Shown piece after piece: positions 37,397 to 45,105 of a stretch of DNA of 64,000 bases. The stretch is from Burkholderia sp. WP9 (lineage in GTDB: Bacteria; Pseudomonadota; Gammaproteobacteria; Burkholderiales; Burkholderiaceae), in assembly GCF_900104795.1 (NCBI RefSeq), contig NZ_FNTG01000002.1, positions 3,162,001 through 3,226,000 on the forward strand, in the 5' to 3' direction. The stretch's first letter is position 1, and each line of letters starts with the position of its first letter. The position numbers and the translations under genes are program-made. The notes beneath the pieces are model-generated. The model made no database searches, was not told the origin of the DNA, and saw nothing but the letters and a program-made list of their open reading frames with translations.

Positions 37397-37398
37397 GT

Positions 37399-37442
37399 GT
37401 GGGTTCGGCGTGGGTTCAGCGTGGGTTGGGCGTGAGTTGAGC
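37399..37442. repeat. Four tandem 11-bp repeats
   Basis: GTGGGTTCGGC, GTGGGTTCAGC, GTGGGTTGGGC and GTGAGTTGAGC follow one another without gaps, directly after the stop codon of the glucosidase gene. The units differ at one to three positions. This is probably replication-slippage sequence, which could vary in copy number between strains. Confidence 0.8.
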
Positions 37443-37456
37443 GCCATCAACTCTCG

Positions 37457-37493
37457 TTGACCGCCATGTGCCGGGTGGTAACATTTGTTGTCA
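37457..37493 (+). promoter_or_regulatory. Candidate rpiR promoter with operator
   Basis: TTGACC (37457-37462), 16-bp spacer, TAACAT (37479-37484) make a plausible sigma-70 promoter 41 bp upstream of the regulator start. Overlapping its -10, TAACATTTGTTGTCA (37479-37493) reads on the other strand as TGACAACAAATGTTA, differing at one of its first 13 positions from the site at 38453-38467. This suggests autoregulation by the RpiR protein. Confidence 0.5.
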
Positions 37494-37524
37494 TCCTCAT
37501 CGACCGCTCGCCCGGTACATCCGC

Positions 37525-38379
37525 ATGCCAGACAGTTTCGACCAGCTTGCCGCCCTGATCCGGGCGCGCTTCTCCGAACTGAGTCCGCAGTTCCAGATGG
37601 GAGCGGGTTTCCTGCTCGACCATCCCGACGAGGTCGCGGTCTCGTCCATGCGCAAAGTGGCCGAAAGGGCGCAGGTGCAACCGGCCTCACTGGTGCGTCT
37701 GTCGCAGCAACTCGGTTTCCCCGGCTGGAACGAACTGCGCAACCTGTTCGTCGCACGCGTGCGCACGCGGCCCGAACCGCTCACGAGCCGCGCGCGTTCG
37801 CTCGTCAAATCGAAAGACGCGCTGGCGGGCGACCTGCTGGTCGCGCAACAACACAACCTCGAAGTCACCGCCGCGCACAATGGCCGCGTGATCGTGGAAG
37901 CGGCGCGCCTGCTGCGGCGCGCGCCGCACGTGCATGTGGCCGGTTTCCGCTCGTGCTATGCGGTAGCGTTCGGTCTCGTCTACGGATACCGGCTGTTCCG
38001 TTCCTCGGTGTCCTTGCTCAACGGCGAGGCCGGCACGCTGGAAATGCAGTTGCGCACGGTCGAGCGTGATAGCGCGACCATCGTGATCAGTTTCGCGCCG
38101 TATTCGGTGGAAGCCGCGCGCGTCGCCGAAGCCGCGCTGGAAAAGGGCAGCAAGCTGATTGCCATTACCGATAGCGCGGTGTCGCCGATCGCGCTGAACG
38201 CCGACAAGGTGCTGATCTTCTCGCACGAAAGTCCTTCGTTTTTTCCTTCGCTGGTAGCGGCGACCGCCATCGCCGAATCGCTGGTCGCGCATCTGCTTGC
38301 GCTCGAGGGGGCCGGCGCGGTCGAGCAACTTGCCATCGCCGAGCAGTCGTTGCACGCGAAAGGCGCGTACGTGCCGTGA
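37525..38379 (+). CDS. MurR/RpiR-family regulator (HTH + SIS)
   Basis: 284 residues. The N-terminal HTH_6 domain is seen in LAALIRARFSELSPQFQMGA and MRKVAERAQVQPASLVRLSQ. The C-terminal SIS domain, which in relatives binds a phosphosugar or amino sugar, spans roughly residues 125-260 (RAPHVHVAGFRSCYAVAFGL, ATIVISFAPYSVEAARVAE, IAITDSAVSPIALNADKVL). It precedes the C45/aminotransferase/CMD genes on the same strand, and matching operator-like sequences lie before it and before the C45 gene, so it is their likely regulator. The partners are amine- and acyl-related, so the SIS ligand may not be a sugar. Confidence 0.92.
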   Translation: MPDSFDQLAALIRARFSELSPQFQMGAGFLLDHPDEVAVSSMRKVAERAQVQPASLVRLSQQLGFPGWNELRNLFVARVRTRPEPLTSRARSLVKSKDALAGDLLVAQQHNLEVTAAHNGRVIVEAARLLRRAPHVHVAGFRSCYAVAFGLVYGYRLFRSSVSLLNGEAGTLEMQLRTVERDSATIVISFAPYSVEAARVAEAALEKGSKLIAITDSAVSPIALNADKVLIFSHESPSFFPSLVAATAIAESLVAHLLALEGAGAVEQLAIAEQSLHAKGAYVP

Positions 38380-38432
38380 CCATTTCCGTCTGAATCGAGT
38401 TGAGATTTTGCGCGCAGCAGAATCGCTCCATT

Positions 38433-38450
38433 CAGATCGGCGCCGATCTG
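38433..38450. promoter_or_regulatory. Perfect 18-bp palindrome before the C45 promoter
   Basis: CAGATCGGCGCCGATCTG is its own reverse complement and ends one base before the -35 hexamer at 38452. It may be a terminator stem for rpiR (followed by TTTG) or a second operator. Confidence 0.6.
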
Positions 38451-38451
38451 T

Positions 38452-38481
38452 TTGACAACAATTGTTGTTTAGAAGTATAAA
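38452..38481 (+). promoter_or_regulatory. Promoter of the C45-aminotransferase operon with operator
   Basis: TTGACA (38452-38457), 18-bp spacer, TATAAA (38476-38481): a near-consensus sigma-70 promoter. The perfect 14-bp palindrome ACAACAATTGTTGT (38455-38468) overlaps the -35 and the spacer, an ideal place for a repressor. Transcription would start near 38488, about 15 bases before the ATG at 38503. Confidence 0.7.
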
Positions 38482-38502
38482 TACGTACCGATTGTTGAAT
38501 GG

Positions 38503-39570
38503 ATGCGAGTGGTGGCGTCGACGCGGGGATTGGATCTTTTTCAGGTGAGCGGCGAGCCGTATGACATCGGCTACCGGTTGGGCGAACTCGCGCGCCCGGT
38601 GTTCGCCGACTACATGGATCAGAGTGGCGCATGGCAGGCAGTTCGGCGCTGGCGCGGCGCTCCGTTCGTGCAGGCACTGCGCGAAGCGGCGCGCGCCCAA
38701 TTCCCGGCGTTGCTGGCGGAGTTGGAAGGTATGGCGGCCGGGCTCGGTTGGTCGGCGGAAGACGTGTTCCTCTGGAACTGCCGCGGCGAACTGATTCACA
38801 ACGCGCCAGACGGTTGCACCACGTTGGCGGCGCGCGTTGGCGAGACGCGCTTCATTGCGCACAACGAAGACGGCGATCCGTTTCTGCGCGAGCGTTGCGC
38901 GCTGGTCGAGGTTCGTCCGGCCGGCAAGCCGGGCTTCGTGAGTTTCTACTACCCTGGATCGCTGCCGGGACACACCTTCGCCGTGAGCCGTGCCGGTGTC
39001 GTGCAGGCGATCAACAATCTTCGCATCCGCGTCCTCGTTGCCGGCGTGCCGCGAATGATTCTTGCGCGAGCGGTGCTCGATTCCACCTCGCTCGACGAAG
39101 CGCTCGACCTGCTGCGCGACACGCCGGCCGCGAGCGGCTTTCATCACACGCTCGGCTGCGCGGGAGATGCGCGCCTTGTGAGCGTCGAAGCCAGCGCGCG
39201 GCGCTGTTCCGTCCAGATAGTGCCGAGTCTTTATGGCCATGCAAACCACATGATTCATGCGGGTTGCGACGCCGAAGCGCAGATCGTGACGGATTCTTCG
39301 CGCGAACGTCAGCTGCGCGTGGATGCGTTGTTGCCTACGATCACGCGCCCGTTACAACCGGCCGCATTGCTCGACGTATTGCACGATCGCGCGCCCTTTG
39401 GCCTGCCGATCTATCGTGACGACCCGTGCGATCCCGATGGGGAAAACACGCTCGCCACCGCGCTCTTCGAAATCGGCAGTGCGGGTGTGTCGATGAAAGT
39501 TTTCCGGCAAGGGCAGTGCGCGTTCGACAGCTTCATCGCCCGCACGACGTGCGGACGGGCCGGCGCTTAA
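38503..39570 (+). CDS. C45-family acyltransferase/amidohydrolase (IAT-like)
   Basis: 355 residues, Ntn-hydrolase fold of the isopenicillin-N acyltransferase family. The self-cleavage and nucleophile Cys is Cys105 in NAPDGCTTLAARVG, followed by FIAHNEDGDPFLRER with the conserved Asn-Glu-Asp motif. FVSFYYPGSLPGHTFAVSRA and AINNLRIRVLVAGVPRMILA are typical of the family. Such enzymes cleave or transfer acyl groups on amides. No signal peptide, so it acts in the cytoplasm. It is the first gene after the promoter at 38452 and 33 bp ahead of the aminotransferase, suggesting deacylation of an N-acylated amine followed by transamination (inference). Confidence 0.9.
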   Translation: MRVVASTRGLDLFQVSGEPYDIGYRLGELARPVFADYMDQSGAWQAVRRWRGAPFVQALREAARAQFPALLAELEGMAAGLGWSAEDVFLWNCRGELIHNAPDGCTTLAARVGETRFIAHNEDGDPFLRERCALVEVRPAGKPGFVSFYYPGSLPGHTFAVSRAGVVQAINNLRIRVLVAGVPRMILARAVLDSTSLDEALDLLRDTPAASGFHHTLGCAGDARLVSVEASARRCSVQIVPSLYGHANHMIHAGCDAEAQIVTDSSRERQLRVDALLPTITRPLQPAALLDVLHDRAPFGLPIYRDDPCDPDGENTLATALFEIGSAGVSMKVFRQGQCAFDSFIARTTCGRAGA

Positions 39571-39603
39571 CCGGCTGCCGCAACCAACAGGAAACCGAAA
39601 ACC

Positions 39604-40932
39604 ATGTCCACCGTGTTTCATCGTTCTCCGAAGCAGTCGCTGCCGGTCGCCGTCGCGGGCGTGGGGATCGAGATCATCGATTCCACGGGCAAGCGCTATA
39701 TCGACGCATCCGGCGGCGCCGCCGTGTCGTGTCTCGGTCACAGCAACCAGCGCGTGATCGATGCGATCAAGCGGCAGTCGCAGCAATTGCCGTATGCGCA
39801 CACGTCGTTCTTCACCACCGAGCCTGCTGAAGCGCTCGCCGACCGCCTGGTGGCAAGCGCGCCGCAAGGGCTCGAACATGTGTACTTCGTGTCGGGCGGT
39901 TCGGAGGCGATCGAGGCTGCGCTGAAACTCGCGCGTCAGTATTTCGTGGAGAGGGGTGAACCGCAGCGGCGCCATTTCATCGCGCGTCGGCAGAGCTATC
40001 ACGGCAATACGTTGGGCGCACTGGCGATCGGCGGCAATGCTTGGCGCCGTGAGCCGTTCCTGCCGATTCTGATCGAAGCGCATCACGTGAGTCCGTGTTA
40101 CGCATATCGCGAGCAACGCGCCGACGAAACCGAGGAGGCCTTCGCGCAACGTCTCGCGGACGAACTCGAGCAGAAGATTCTGGCGTTGGGCGCAGACACG
40201 GTCGCCGCCTTCGTCGCGGAAACGGTAGTTGGCGCGACGGCCGGCGCCGTGCCACCGGTGCGCGAATATTTCCGCAAGATTCGCGCGGTGTGCGATCGCT
40301 ACGGCGTGCTGCTGATTCTCGACGAGATCATGTCCGGCATGGGCCGCACCGGTTATCTGTACGCCTGTGAAGAAGACGGCGTGGCGCCCGACATTCTAAC
40401 CATCGCCAAAGGGCTCGGCGCGGGCTATCAGCCGATCGGCGCGACGCTCGTGAGCGACCGGATTTACCAGACGATCGTCGGCGGCTCGGGATTCTTTCAG
40501 CATGGCCATACCTACATCGGTCATGCCACCGCTTGCGCCGCCGCGCTCGAAGTGCAACGTGTGATCGAGGAGGACAAGCTGCTGCCCAACGTGCTGGCGC
40601 GCGGCGAGCAGTTGCGCGGCCGGCTGCGCGAGCACTACGCGCAGCATCCGCATATCGGCGACGTGCGCGGACGAGGGCTGTTTGTCGGCGTGGAACTGGT
40701 CAAGGACCGCGCCAGCAAAACGCCGTTCGACGCCGGCCTGAAGCTGCACGCGGCAATCCGGCGCGAAGCCTTTGCGCGCGGTCTGATGGTGTATCCGATG
40801 GGCGGCACGGTCGACGGCAAGATCGGCGATCATGTGCTGCTGGCGCCGCCGTTTATCTGCACCGCGCGCGACATCGACGAAATCGTCAGCCGCCTCGCCG
40901 ATGCCATTAGCGGCGCGCTGGCCGCTGTCTGA
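39604..40932 (+). CDS. Class III PLP-dependent aminotransferase
   Basis: 442 residues, fold type I. PLP-binding residues are visible: FVSGGSEAIEAALKLARQYF (phosphate site), RRQSYHGNTLGALAIGG, Asp240 in LLILDEIMSGMGRTG and the Schiff-base Lys269 in TIAKGLGAGYQPIGA. FFQHGHTYIGHATACAAALE follows. Relatives convert omega-amino acids, diamines or aspartate-like substrates with pyruvate or 2-oxoglutarate; the exact amine is unknown. It follows the C45 gene by 33 bp and precedes the CMD-family gene by 32 bp, so the three are probably one transcript. Confidence 0.93.
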   Translation: MSTVFHRSPKQSLPVAVAGVGIEIIDSTGKRYIDASGGAAVSCLGHSNQRVIDAIKRQSQQLPYAHTSFFTTEPAEALADRLVASAPQGLEHVYFVSGGSEAIEAALKLARQYFVERGEPQRRHFIARRQSYHGNTLGALAIGGNAWRREPFLPILIEAHHVSPCYAYREQRADETEEAFAQRLADELEQKILALGADTVAAFVAETVVGATAGAVPPVREYFRKIRAVCDRYGVLLILDEIMSGMGRTGYLYACEEDGVAPDILTIAKGLGAGYQPIGATLVSDRIYQTIVGGSGFFQHGHTYIGHATACAAALEVQRVIEEDKLLPNVLARGEQLRGRLREHYAQHPHIGDVRGRGLFVGVELVKDRASKTPFDAGLKLHAAIRREAFARGLMVYPMGGTVDGKIGDHVLLAPPFICTARDIDEIVSRLADAISGALAAV

Positions 40933-40964
40933 GACCTTCGACACCACCACGACTTGCGAGAACG

Positions 40965-41522
40965 ATGATGACCGAGCGTTTGCCTCACTTCGACCCGTCC
41001 GATGCCACGCCCGAACAGAAAGCGGTGCTCGATGAAATTCTGTCGGGCCCGCGCGGCAATCTGAACGGACCGTTTCTTGGCTGGATTCATAGCCCGGAGC
41101 TGGCCCAGCAGGCTCAGCGTCTGGGCGCGTTCTGCCGCTACCGGACCGGTTTGCCGTTGCGCCTCTCGGAGCTGGCGATTCTGGTGACCGCAGCGCGCTG
41201 GCAAGCGCAGGCGGAGTGGTACATCCACTATCCGATCGCGCTGGAGGCGGGCGTGTCCGCAACGGACGCCGAGGCGATTCGCGAGAGCCGGCGCCCGGAT
41301 TTCGCCCAGCCCGACGACGCGTTGATTCACGACTTCGCGAGCGAACTGTACGACACGAAGCGCGTTTGCGACGCGACCTATGCGAAGGCGGTCGAGCGTT
41401 TCGGGCATCAGGTGGTGATCAACCTGGTGGGCCTGCTCGGCTACTACGCATTGGTGGCGATGACGCTCAACGTGTTCGGCATGCGCGCGGTGGGGCAGGA
41501 GAGTTTGCCGTTCGCCGAGTAG
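40965..41522 (+). CDS. Carboxymuconolactone decarboxylase-family protein
   Basis: 185 residues, helical CMD fold: ELAILVTAARWQAQAEWYIH carries the conserved acidic and His positions of this branch but lacks the CxxC of AhpD peroxidases, so a thiol redox role is unlikely. HQVVINLVGLLGYYALVAMT forms the second conserved helix pair. It is the last gene of the rpiR-C45-aminotransferase unit, and a terminator follows at 41549-41590. It may be a decarboxylase or lactone-processing enzyme for the product of the pathway; this is inferred from context. Confidence 0.85.
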   Translation: MMTERLPHFDPSDATPEQKAVLDEILSGPRGNLNGPFLGWIHSPELAQQAQRLGAFCRYRTGLPLRLSELAILVTAARWQAQAEWYIHYPIALEAGVSATDAEAIRESRRPDFAQPDDALIHDFASELYDTKRVCDATYAKAVERFGHQVVINLVGLLGYYALVAMTLNVFGMRAVGQESLPFAE

Positions 41523-41548
41523 GCCCGGGAGAGGTCTGCGCAAAGCAA

Positions 41549-41590
41549 AGCGCCCCGCTTGCAAACTTTGCAACCGGGGCGCTTCTTGAC
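41549..41590 (+). terminator. Terminator of the C45-aminotransferase-CMD operon
   Basis: AAGCGCCCCG (41549-41558) and CGGGGCGCTT (41576-41585) form a 10-bp stem; inside its loop GCAAA/TTTGC can make a second small hairpin. TTCTTGA follows. It lies about 27 bp after the CMD stop codon. Confidence 0.75.
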
Positions 41591-41658
41591 TGCAACCACG
41601 CTTGTCACCTGCCACACCCTGACACCACCGCCAGCGGCTGCACCGCGCGGCTTACCGC

Positions 41659-41964
41659 TTACTGGCCGCGATACGTCGCGAACAGACCTTGCTGCAAGGA
41701 ATCACGCGTGCCCGCATCCGACGACACCGCCTTCACGCCGCCGACGTCGTGCGAACCTCGCGCAACCGTAGCCACTGCCGTACCGCTTTGCGGCACGGTC
41801 TTCGGATAGTTGACGTCGTTCTGATTCAGGAGGCCCGCTTTTTGCTCCGTCACCAGTTCAGCGCGCACTTGTGCGCGGGTCAGACCATCCGCCTGCTGGG
41901 CGAAGGAAACAGCCGGAACGACGAGCGCGGATGCGATGACCACTGCGGAAATAAGCGATTTCAT
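41659..41964 (-). CDS. DUF4148 small exported protein
   Basis: 101 residues. The start at 41964 follows GGAGGTCATC and gives a signal peptide (MKSLISAVVIASALVVPAVS, cleavage after SFA). The mature protein begins QQADGLTRAQVRAELVTEQK, the DUF4148 signature that is abundant in Burkholderia, and ends GTRDSLQQGLFATYRGQ. These are small periplasmic proteins of unknown function, often induced by stress. The gene is convergent with the CMD gene. Confidence 0.9.
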   Translation of the reverse strand: MKSLISAVVIASALVVPAVSFAQQADGLTRAQVRAELVTEQKAGLLNQNDVNYPKTVPQSGTAVATVARGSHDVGGVKAVSSDAGTRDSLQQGLFATYRGQ

Positions 41965-42313
41965 GATGACCTCCAAGATTCGATTGTTGATGAGATCGGT
42001 TGAATGCCGTGCGCCGATCCGTTGAAACCAGTCTAATTCTTGCAAGGTCGGTGAAAAAGCGGCCCCCGGAAGAAATATTGTTACGATTTTTGAAATAGTT
42101 GGTGGGCGGCTTCCGTTTTGAGCCATTGCCGGCATCGTCACGACACTGGCACACGGAAGCGCCTATGATGAGGTTCGGTCCCGCCCGCGCCTGCAGCGCC
42201 GCGCGGCACTCGCGACCGATGCCGAAACCGCAGAACATCCGGGCGGGACCCGTGCGGCGGGCATCAGATTCGGTCGTGGAGCGCGCGAAGCAGGGCACAA
42301 ACAGGAGAGAGCG

Positions 42314-42739
42314 ATGAAGCGCAAGGCATCAGCAGTCTGGCAAGGCGGCCTGCAAGACGGCAAGGGCTCGATTTCCACCGATAGCGGCGTCCTCAAGGAG
42401 ACCCAATACTCGTTTTCGACCCGTTTCGCGGACGGCATCGGCACGAATCCGGAGGAACTGATTGCGGCTGCGCATGCGGGATGTTTCTCGATGGCGCTGT
42501 CCGCTGAACTGGGCAAGGCCGGCATCACGCCTGAGCGCATCGGCACCACGGCAACCGTTACGCTCGACAAGGACGGCGGCGGTTTCGCGATCACCGCGGT
42601 TCATCTGGATGTGGCCGTGAAAATCCCCGGCGGCGATAAAGCCGCCTTTGAGAAGGCAACGGCCGACGCCAAAGCCGGTTGTCCGGTGTCCAAAGTCCTG
42701 AACGCCACGATCACGATGGACGCGAAACTCGAAACCTGA
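42314..42739 (+). CDS. OsmC-family peroxiredoxin
   Basis: 141 residues. OsmC/Ohr proteins reduce organic hydroperoxides through two cysteines; both are here: Cys in IAAAHAGCFSMALSAELGKA and in ADAKAGCPVSKVLNA. The arginine that activates the first Cys may be in FSTRFADGIGTNPEEL. The KNPEE-type motif and short C-terminus favour OsmC over Ohr. CAGGAGAGAGCG precedes the ATG. A good terminator follows, so it is probably monocistronic. Confidence 0.93.
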   Translation: MKRKASAVWQGGLQDGKGSISTDSGVLKETQYSFSTRFADGIGTNPEELIAAAHAGCFSMALSAELGKAGITPERIGTTATVTLDKDGGGFAITAVHLDVAVKIPGGDKAAFEKATADAKAGCPVSKVLNATITMDAKLET

Positions 42740-42772
42740 GGTCGCGCCTTTCCCCACCCGTTCAAGCGATGA

Positions 42773-42808
42773 AGCCGGCGCTCGGGTCAAACCCGGCGCC
42801 GGCTTTTT
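42773..42808 (+). terminator. Terminator after osmC-like gene
   Basis: AGCCGGCGCTCGGGT (42773-42787) pairs with ACCCGGCGCCGGCT (42791-42804) with one bulge and a 3-nt loop, followed by TTTTTGTTTG. Strong intrinsic terminator. Confidence 0.85.
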
Positions 42809-42851
42809 GTTTGTACCGGCGCTGGCTCGTACGCACCTACGGAAACTCGTC

Positions 42852-42880
42852 TTGCTTTCTTGAACGGTTGGTCATAATAT
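42852..42880 (+). promoter_or_regulatory. tetR promoter and operator
   Basis: TTGCTT (42852-42857), 17-bp spacer, TAATAT (42875-42880): candidate promoter 7 bp before the ATG of the TetR gene, so the transcript would be nearly leaderless. The spacer contains TTGAACGGTTGGTCAT (42860-42875), matched at 13 of 16 positions at 43556-43571. Suggests autoregulation. Confidence 0.6.
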
Positions 42881-42887
42881 CCGTTGC

Positions 42888-43538
42888 ATGAAGCTAACTG
42901 GCGATCCGAAAAAATCCGCAAAGCAGTCCGCGAAAAAAGCGGGCGAGGTCTGTCCTCGGGGCCGGCCGCGCGAGTTCGACACGGACACGGTCCTCGCGAG
43001 CGCGAGTCAGGTGTTCTGGAATCACGGCTACCACGCCACCTCGATCGACGATCTGTGCAAGGCCACCGGCCTGTTGCGCGGCAGTCTGTACGGCGTGTTC
43101 GGCGACAAGCACGGCATCATGCTGGCCGCGCTGGATCACTACGCGGAAGGTTCGGTCGCGCGACTCGCCGAGCGGCTCAACGCGCCGGTGCCGCCGGAAG
43201 AGGCGCTGCGCAACGCCTTGCTGCACTACGCGCGGGTCGCGTGCGCGCTGACCGGCGAGCGCAGCTGCTTCATCACCAACACCACGCTGGAAATGCAGCC
43301 GGGCGACGAGGAGTTGCGCGTGCGCGTCGCCGCGATTCAGCGCCGCATGGCGACGCTGCTGGCGGCGTCGGTGATTCGCGGTCAGGCGAGCGGCGCATTC
43401 AACTCCACGCTGGACGAAAAAGCCGTCGGCGATTTCCTGCTCTGCGTGATGCAAGGTCTGCGCGTGCTCGGGCGGGTCGCTCATCAGGAAGACGCGCTGA
43501 CAGGCATAGTGGACGTCGCCATGCGCGCGCTCGTCTAA
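42888..43538 (+). CDS. TetR-family transcriptional repressor
   Basis: 216 residues. After a Lys-rich N-terminus (GDPKKSAKQSAKKAGEVCPR) the TetR helix-turn-helix is clear in VLASASQVFWNHGYHATSID and DLCKATGLLRGSLYGVFGDK. The C-terminal ligand domain contains ACALTGERSCFITNTTLEMQ, where Cys residues could sense electrophiles. It is 31 bp upstream of a DHA2 efflux pump, and a near-identical operator lies in front of each, so it probably represses both. Confidence 0.93.
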   Translation: MKLTGDPKKSAKQSAKKAGEVCPRGRPREFDTDTVLASASQVFWNHGYHATSIDDLCKATGLLRGSLYGVFGDKHGIMLAALDHYAEGSVARLAERLNAPVPPEEALRNALLHYARVACALTGERSCFITNTTLEMQPGDEELRVRVAAIQRRMATLLAASVIRGQASGAFNSTLDEKAVGDFLLCVMQGLRVLGRVAHQEDALTGIVDVAMRALV

Positions 43539-43555
43539 ATTTTTTTACCTATTTT

Positions 43556-43571
43556 TTGAACGTTAAGTCAT
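43556..43571 (+). promoter_or_regulatory. Second TetR operator, over the pump start codon
   Basis: TTGAACGTTAAGTCAT matches 42860-42875 at 13 of 16 positions. It includes the first two bases of the start codon (43570-43571) and the place where a Shine-Dalgarno would be. The preceding 19 bases are T-rich. Binding here could block transcription through from tetR. Confidence 0.55.
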
Positions 43572-45105
43572 GAATAGCGAAGCCATCAAGTCCGCTCCTG
43601 CGGCATTGGCCGGATCCGGCGGTACGGCAGCCGCTGCGGTGACCTGTCCGGGCACCGTGGCCGCGAGCGTGGCGGCATCGGCCGGGAAGGCAGAGCCGCG
43701 TTTCGAACGGCAGGGGCTGGCGCTTGCCGTGCTGTTCGTCGGCGCCTTCCTCGCGCCGCTCGATTATTTCATCGTCAATCTCGCGTTGCCCTCGATTCGC
43801 ACCGGCCTGAACGCGAGCGACGCGCAATTGCAGCTCGTCGTCTCCGCCTACGCGTCGGCGTACGCGGTGCTGTTGATCACGGGCGGGCGGCTCGGCGACC
43901 TGTTCGGCCGCCGCCGCATGTTCATGACCGGCATGGCTGCGTTCGTGGTCGCTTCGGCGTTGTGCGGCTTCGCGACCAGCGGGCATATGCTGGTGATTTC
44001 GCGGATCGTCCAAGGCGTCGCCGCCGCCGTGATGGCGCCGCAAGTGCTCGCGACCATTCGCGCGGTCGTGCCGCTGCATCAGCAGACCAAGGTGATGAGC
44101 CTGTACGGTTTCGTGTTCGGGCTGTCGTCGATCGTCGGCCAGTTGGGTGGCGGCGCGTTGATCACGTATCACCCGTTCGGACTCGACTGGCGCATCATCT
44201 TTCTGATCAACATCCCGATCGGCATCGCGGCGTTTATCGGCACCTGGAAGTTCGTGCCGGAGAACCAGCCGGCCACGCGCACCGGCATCGACGTGAAGGG
44301 CGTAGCGCTGCTCTCCGCCGTGCTGCTGCTGATCATTTACCCGATGACGCACGGCCGCGAAGCGGGCTGGCCGGCGTGGACCTTCGTGATGTTCGCGCTT
44401 GCCGTGCCCGCCTTCGCGCTCTTCGTGGTGGCAGAGCGGCGCGTCGAGCGCGGCGGTGGCCATCCGTTGGTGGATCTGCAGTTGTTCCGTAACCGGGCCT
44501 TTGCGCTAGGGCTCGTGCTCGCGTTCCTGTTCTACTGCAACAGCGCGTTCTTCCTGACCTACGGGATTTTCCTGCAAACCGGTTTGCACTGGACGCCGCT
44601 CGCGTCGGGCATCGCGATCATGCCGTTTGCGATCGGTTTCGTGGTCGGGCCGCTGACTTCGCCGGCCGTGGTCAAACGCATTGGCGGCCATGTGCTGACT
44701 CTCGGTTTTTCGATGATGACGCTCGGCTTCACGGTCACGGGTTGGTCCGCCACCCAGTCGGCCACGCCGGATCTGCTGTTCTATTGCGGGCTGGTGTGCG
44801 CGGGTGTCGGTCATGGCTTGTTGCTGCCGTCGATCATGCGGATCGTGTTGCTGGAAGTCGTGCCGGAGAAAGCCGGACTGGCTTCGGGCGTGGTCTCGTC
44901 GACGTTGCAGATCGGCTCGGCGTTCGGGACGGCGGCCATCAGCGGCGCGTTCTTCGGCGCGCTCGGCGGCCGCGCGGCGCCGGGTGCCTATGCGCATGCG
45001 TTCCAGATCAGCCTGGCGATCAACGCGTTGCTGATGTGTGCGTGCATCGGATTGAGCGTGTTGTTGGTGCGGCATCAGCAGCTCGCACTGCGGCGAGTAG
45101 CGTAG
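43570..45105 (+). CDS. DHA2-family MFS efflux pump
   Basis: 511 residues with fourteen predicted helices. After an Ala-rich N-terminus, LFVGAFLAPLDYFIVNLALP is motif D1. ITGGRLGDLFGRRRMFMTGM is motif A and GLSSIVGQLGGGALITYHPF is the region of antiporter motif C. FLINIPIGIAAFIGTWKFVP follows. It resembles QacA/LfrA-type multidrug exporters. It starts 31 bp after the TetR gene, with an operator-like site over its start codon, indicating drug- or metabolite-inducible efflux. The substrate is unknown. Confidence 0.94.
   Translation: MNSEAIKSAPAALAGSGGTAAAAVTCPGTVAASVAASAGKAEPRFERQGLALAVLFVGAFLAPLDYFIVNLALPSIRTGLNASDAQLQLVVSAYASAYAVLLITGGRLGDLFGRRRMFMTGMAAFVVASALCGFATSGHMLVISRIVQGVAAAVMAPQVLATIRAVVPLHQQTKVMSLYGFVFGLSSIVGQLGGGALITYHPFGLDWRIIFLINIPIGIAAFIGTWKFVPENQPATRTGIDVKGVALLSAVLLLIIYPMTHGREAGWPAWTFVMFALAVPAFALFVVAERRVERGGGHPLVDLQLFRNRAFALGLVLAFLFYCNSAFFLTYGIFLQTGLHWTPLASGIAIMPFAIGFVVGPLTSPAVVKRIGGHVLTLGFSMMTLGFTVTGWSATQSATPDLLFYCGLVCAGVGHGLLLPSIMRIVLLEVVPEKAGLASGVVSSTLQIGSAFGTAAISGAFFGALGGRAAPGAYAHAFQISLAINALLMCACIGLSVLLVRHQQLALRRVA

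Noticed and set aside
37687..39258. 523-codon minus-strand frame across rpiR and the C45 gene
   Set aside because: Antisense shadow of two well-supported genes; it crosses the promoter region between them and has no recognisable domain.
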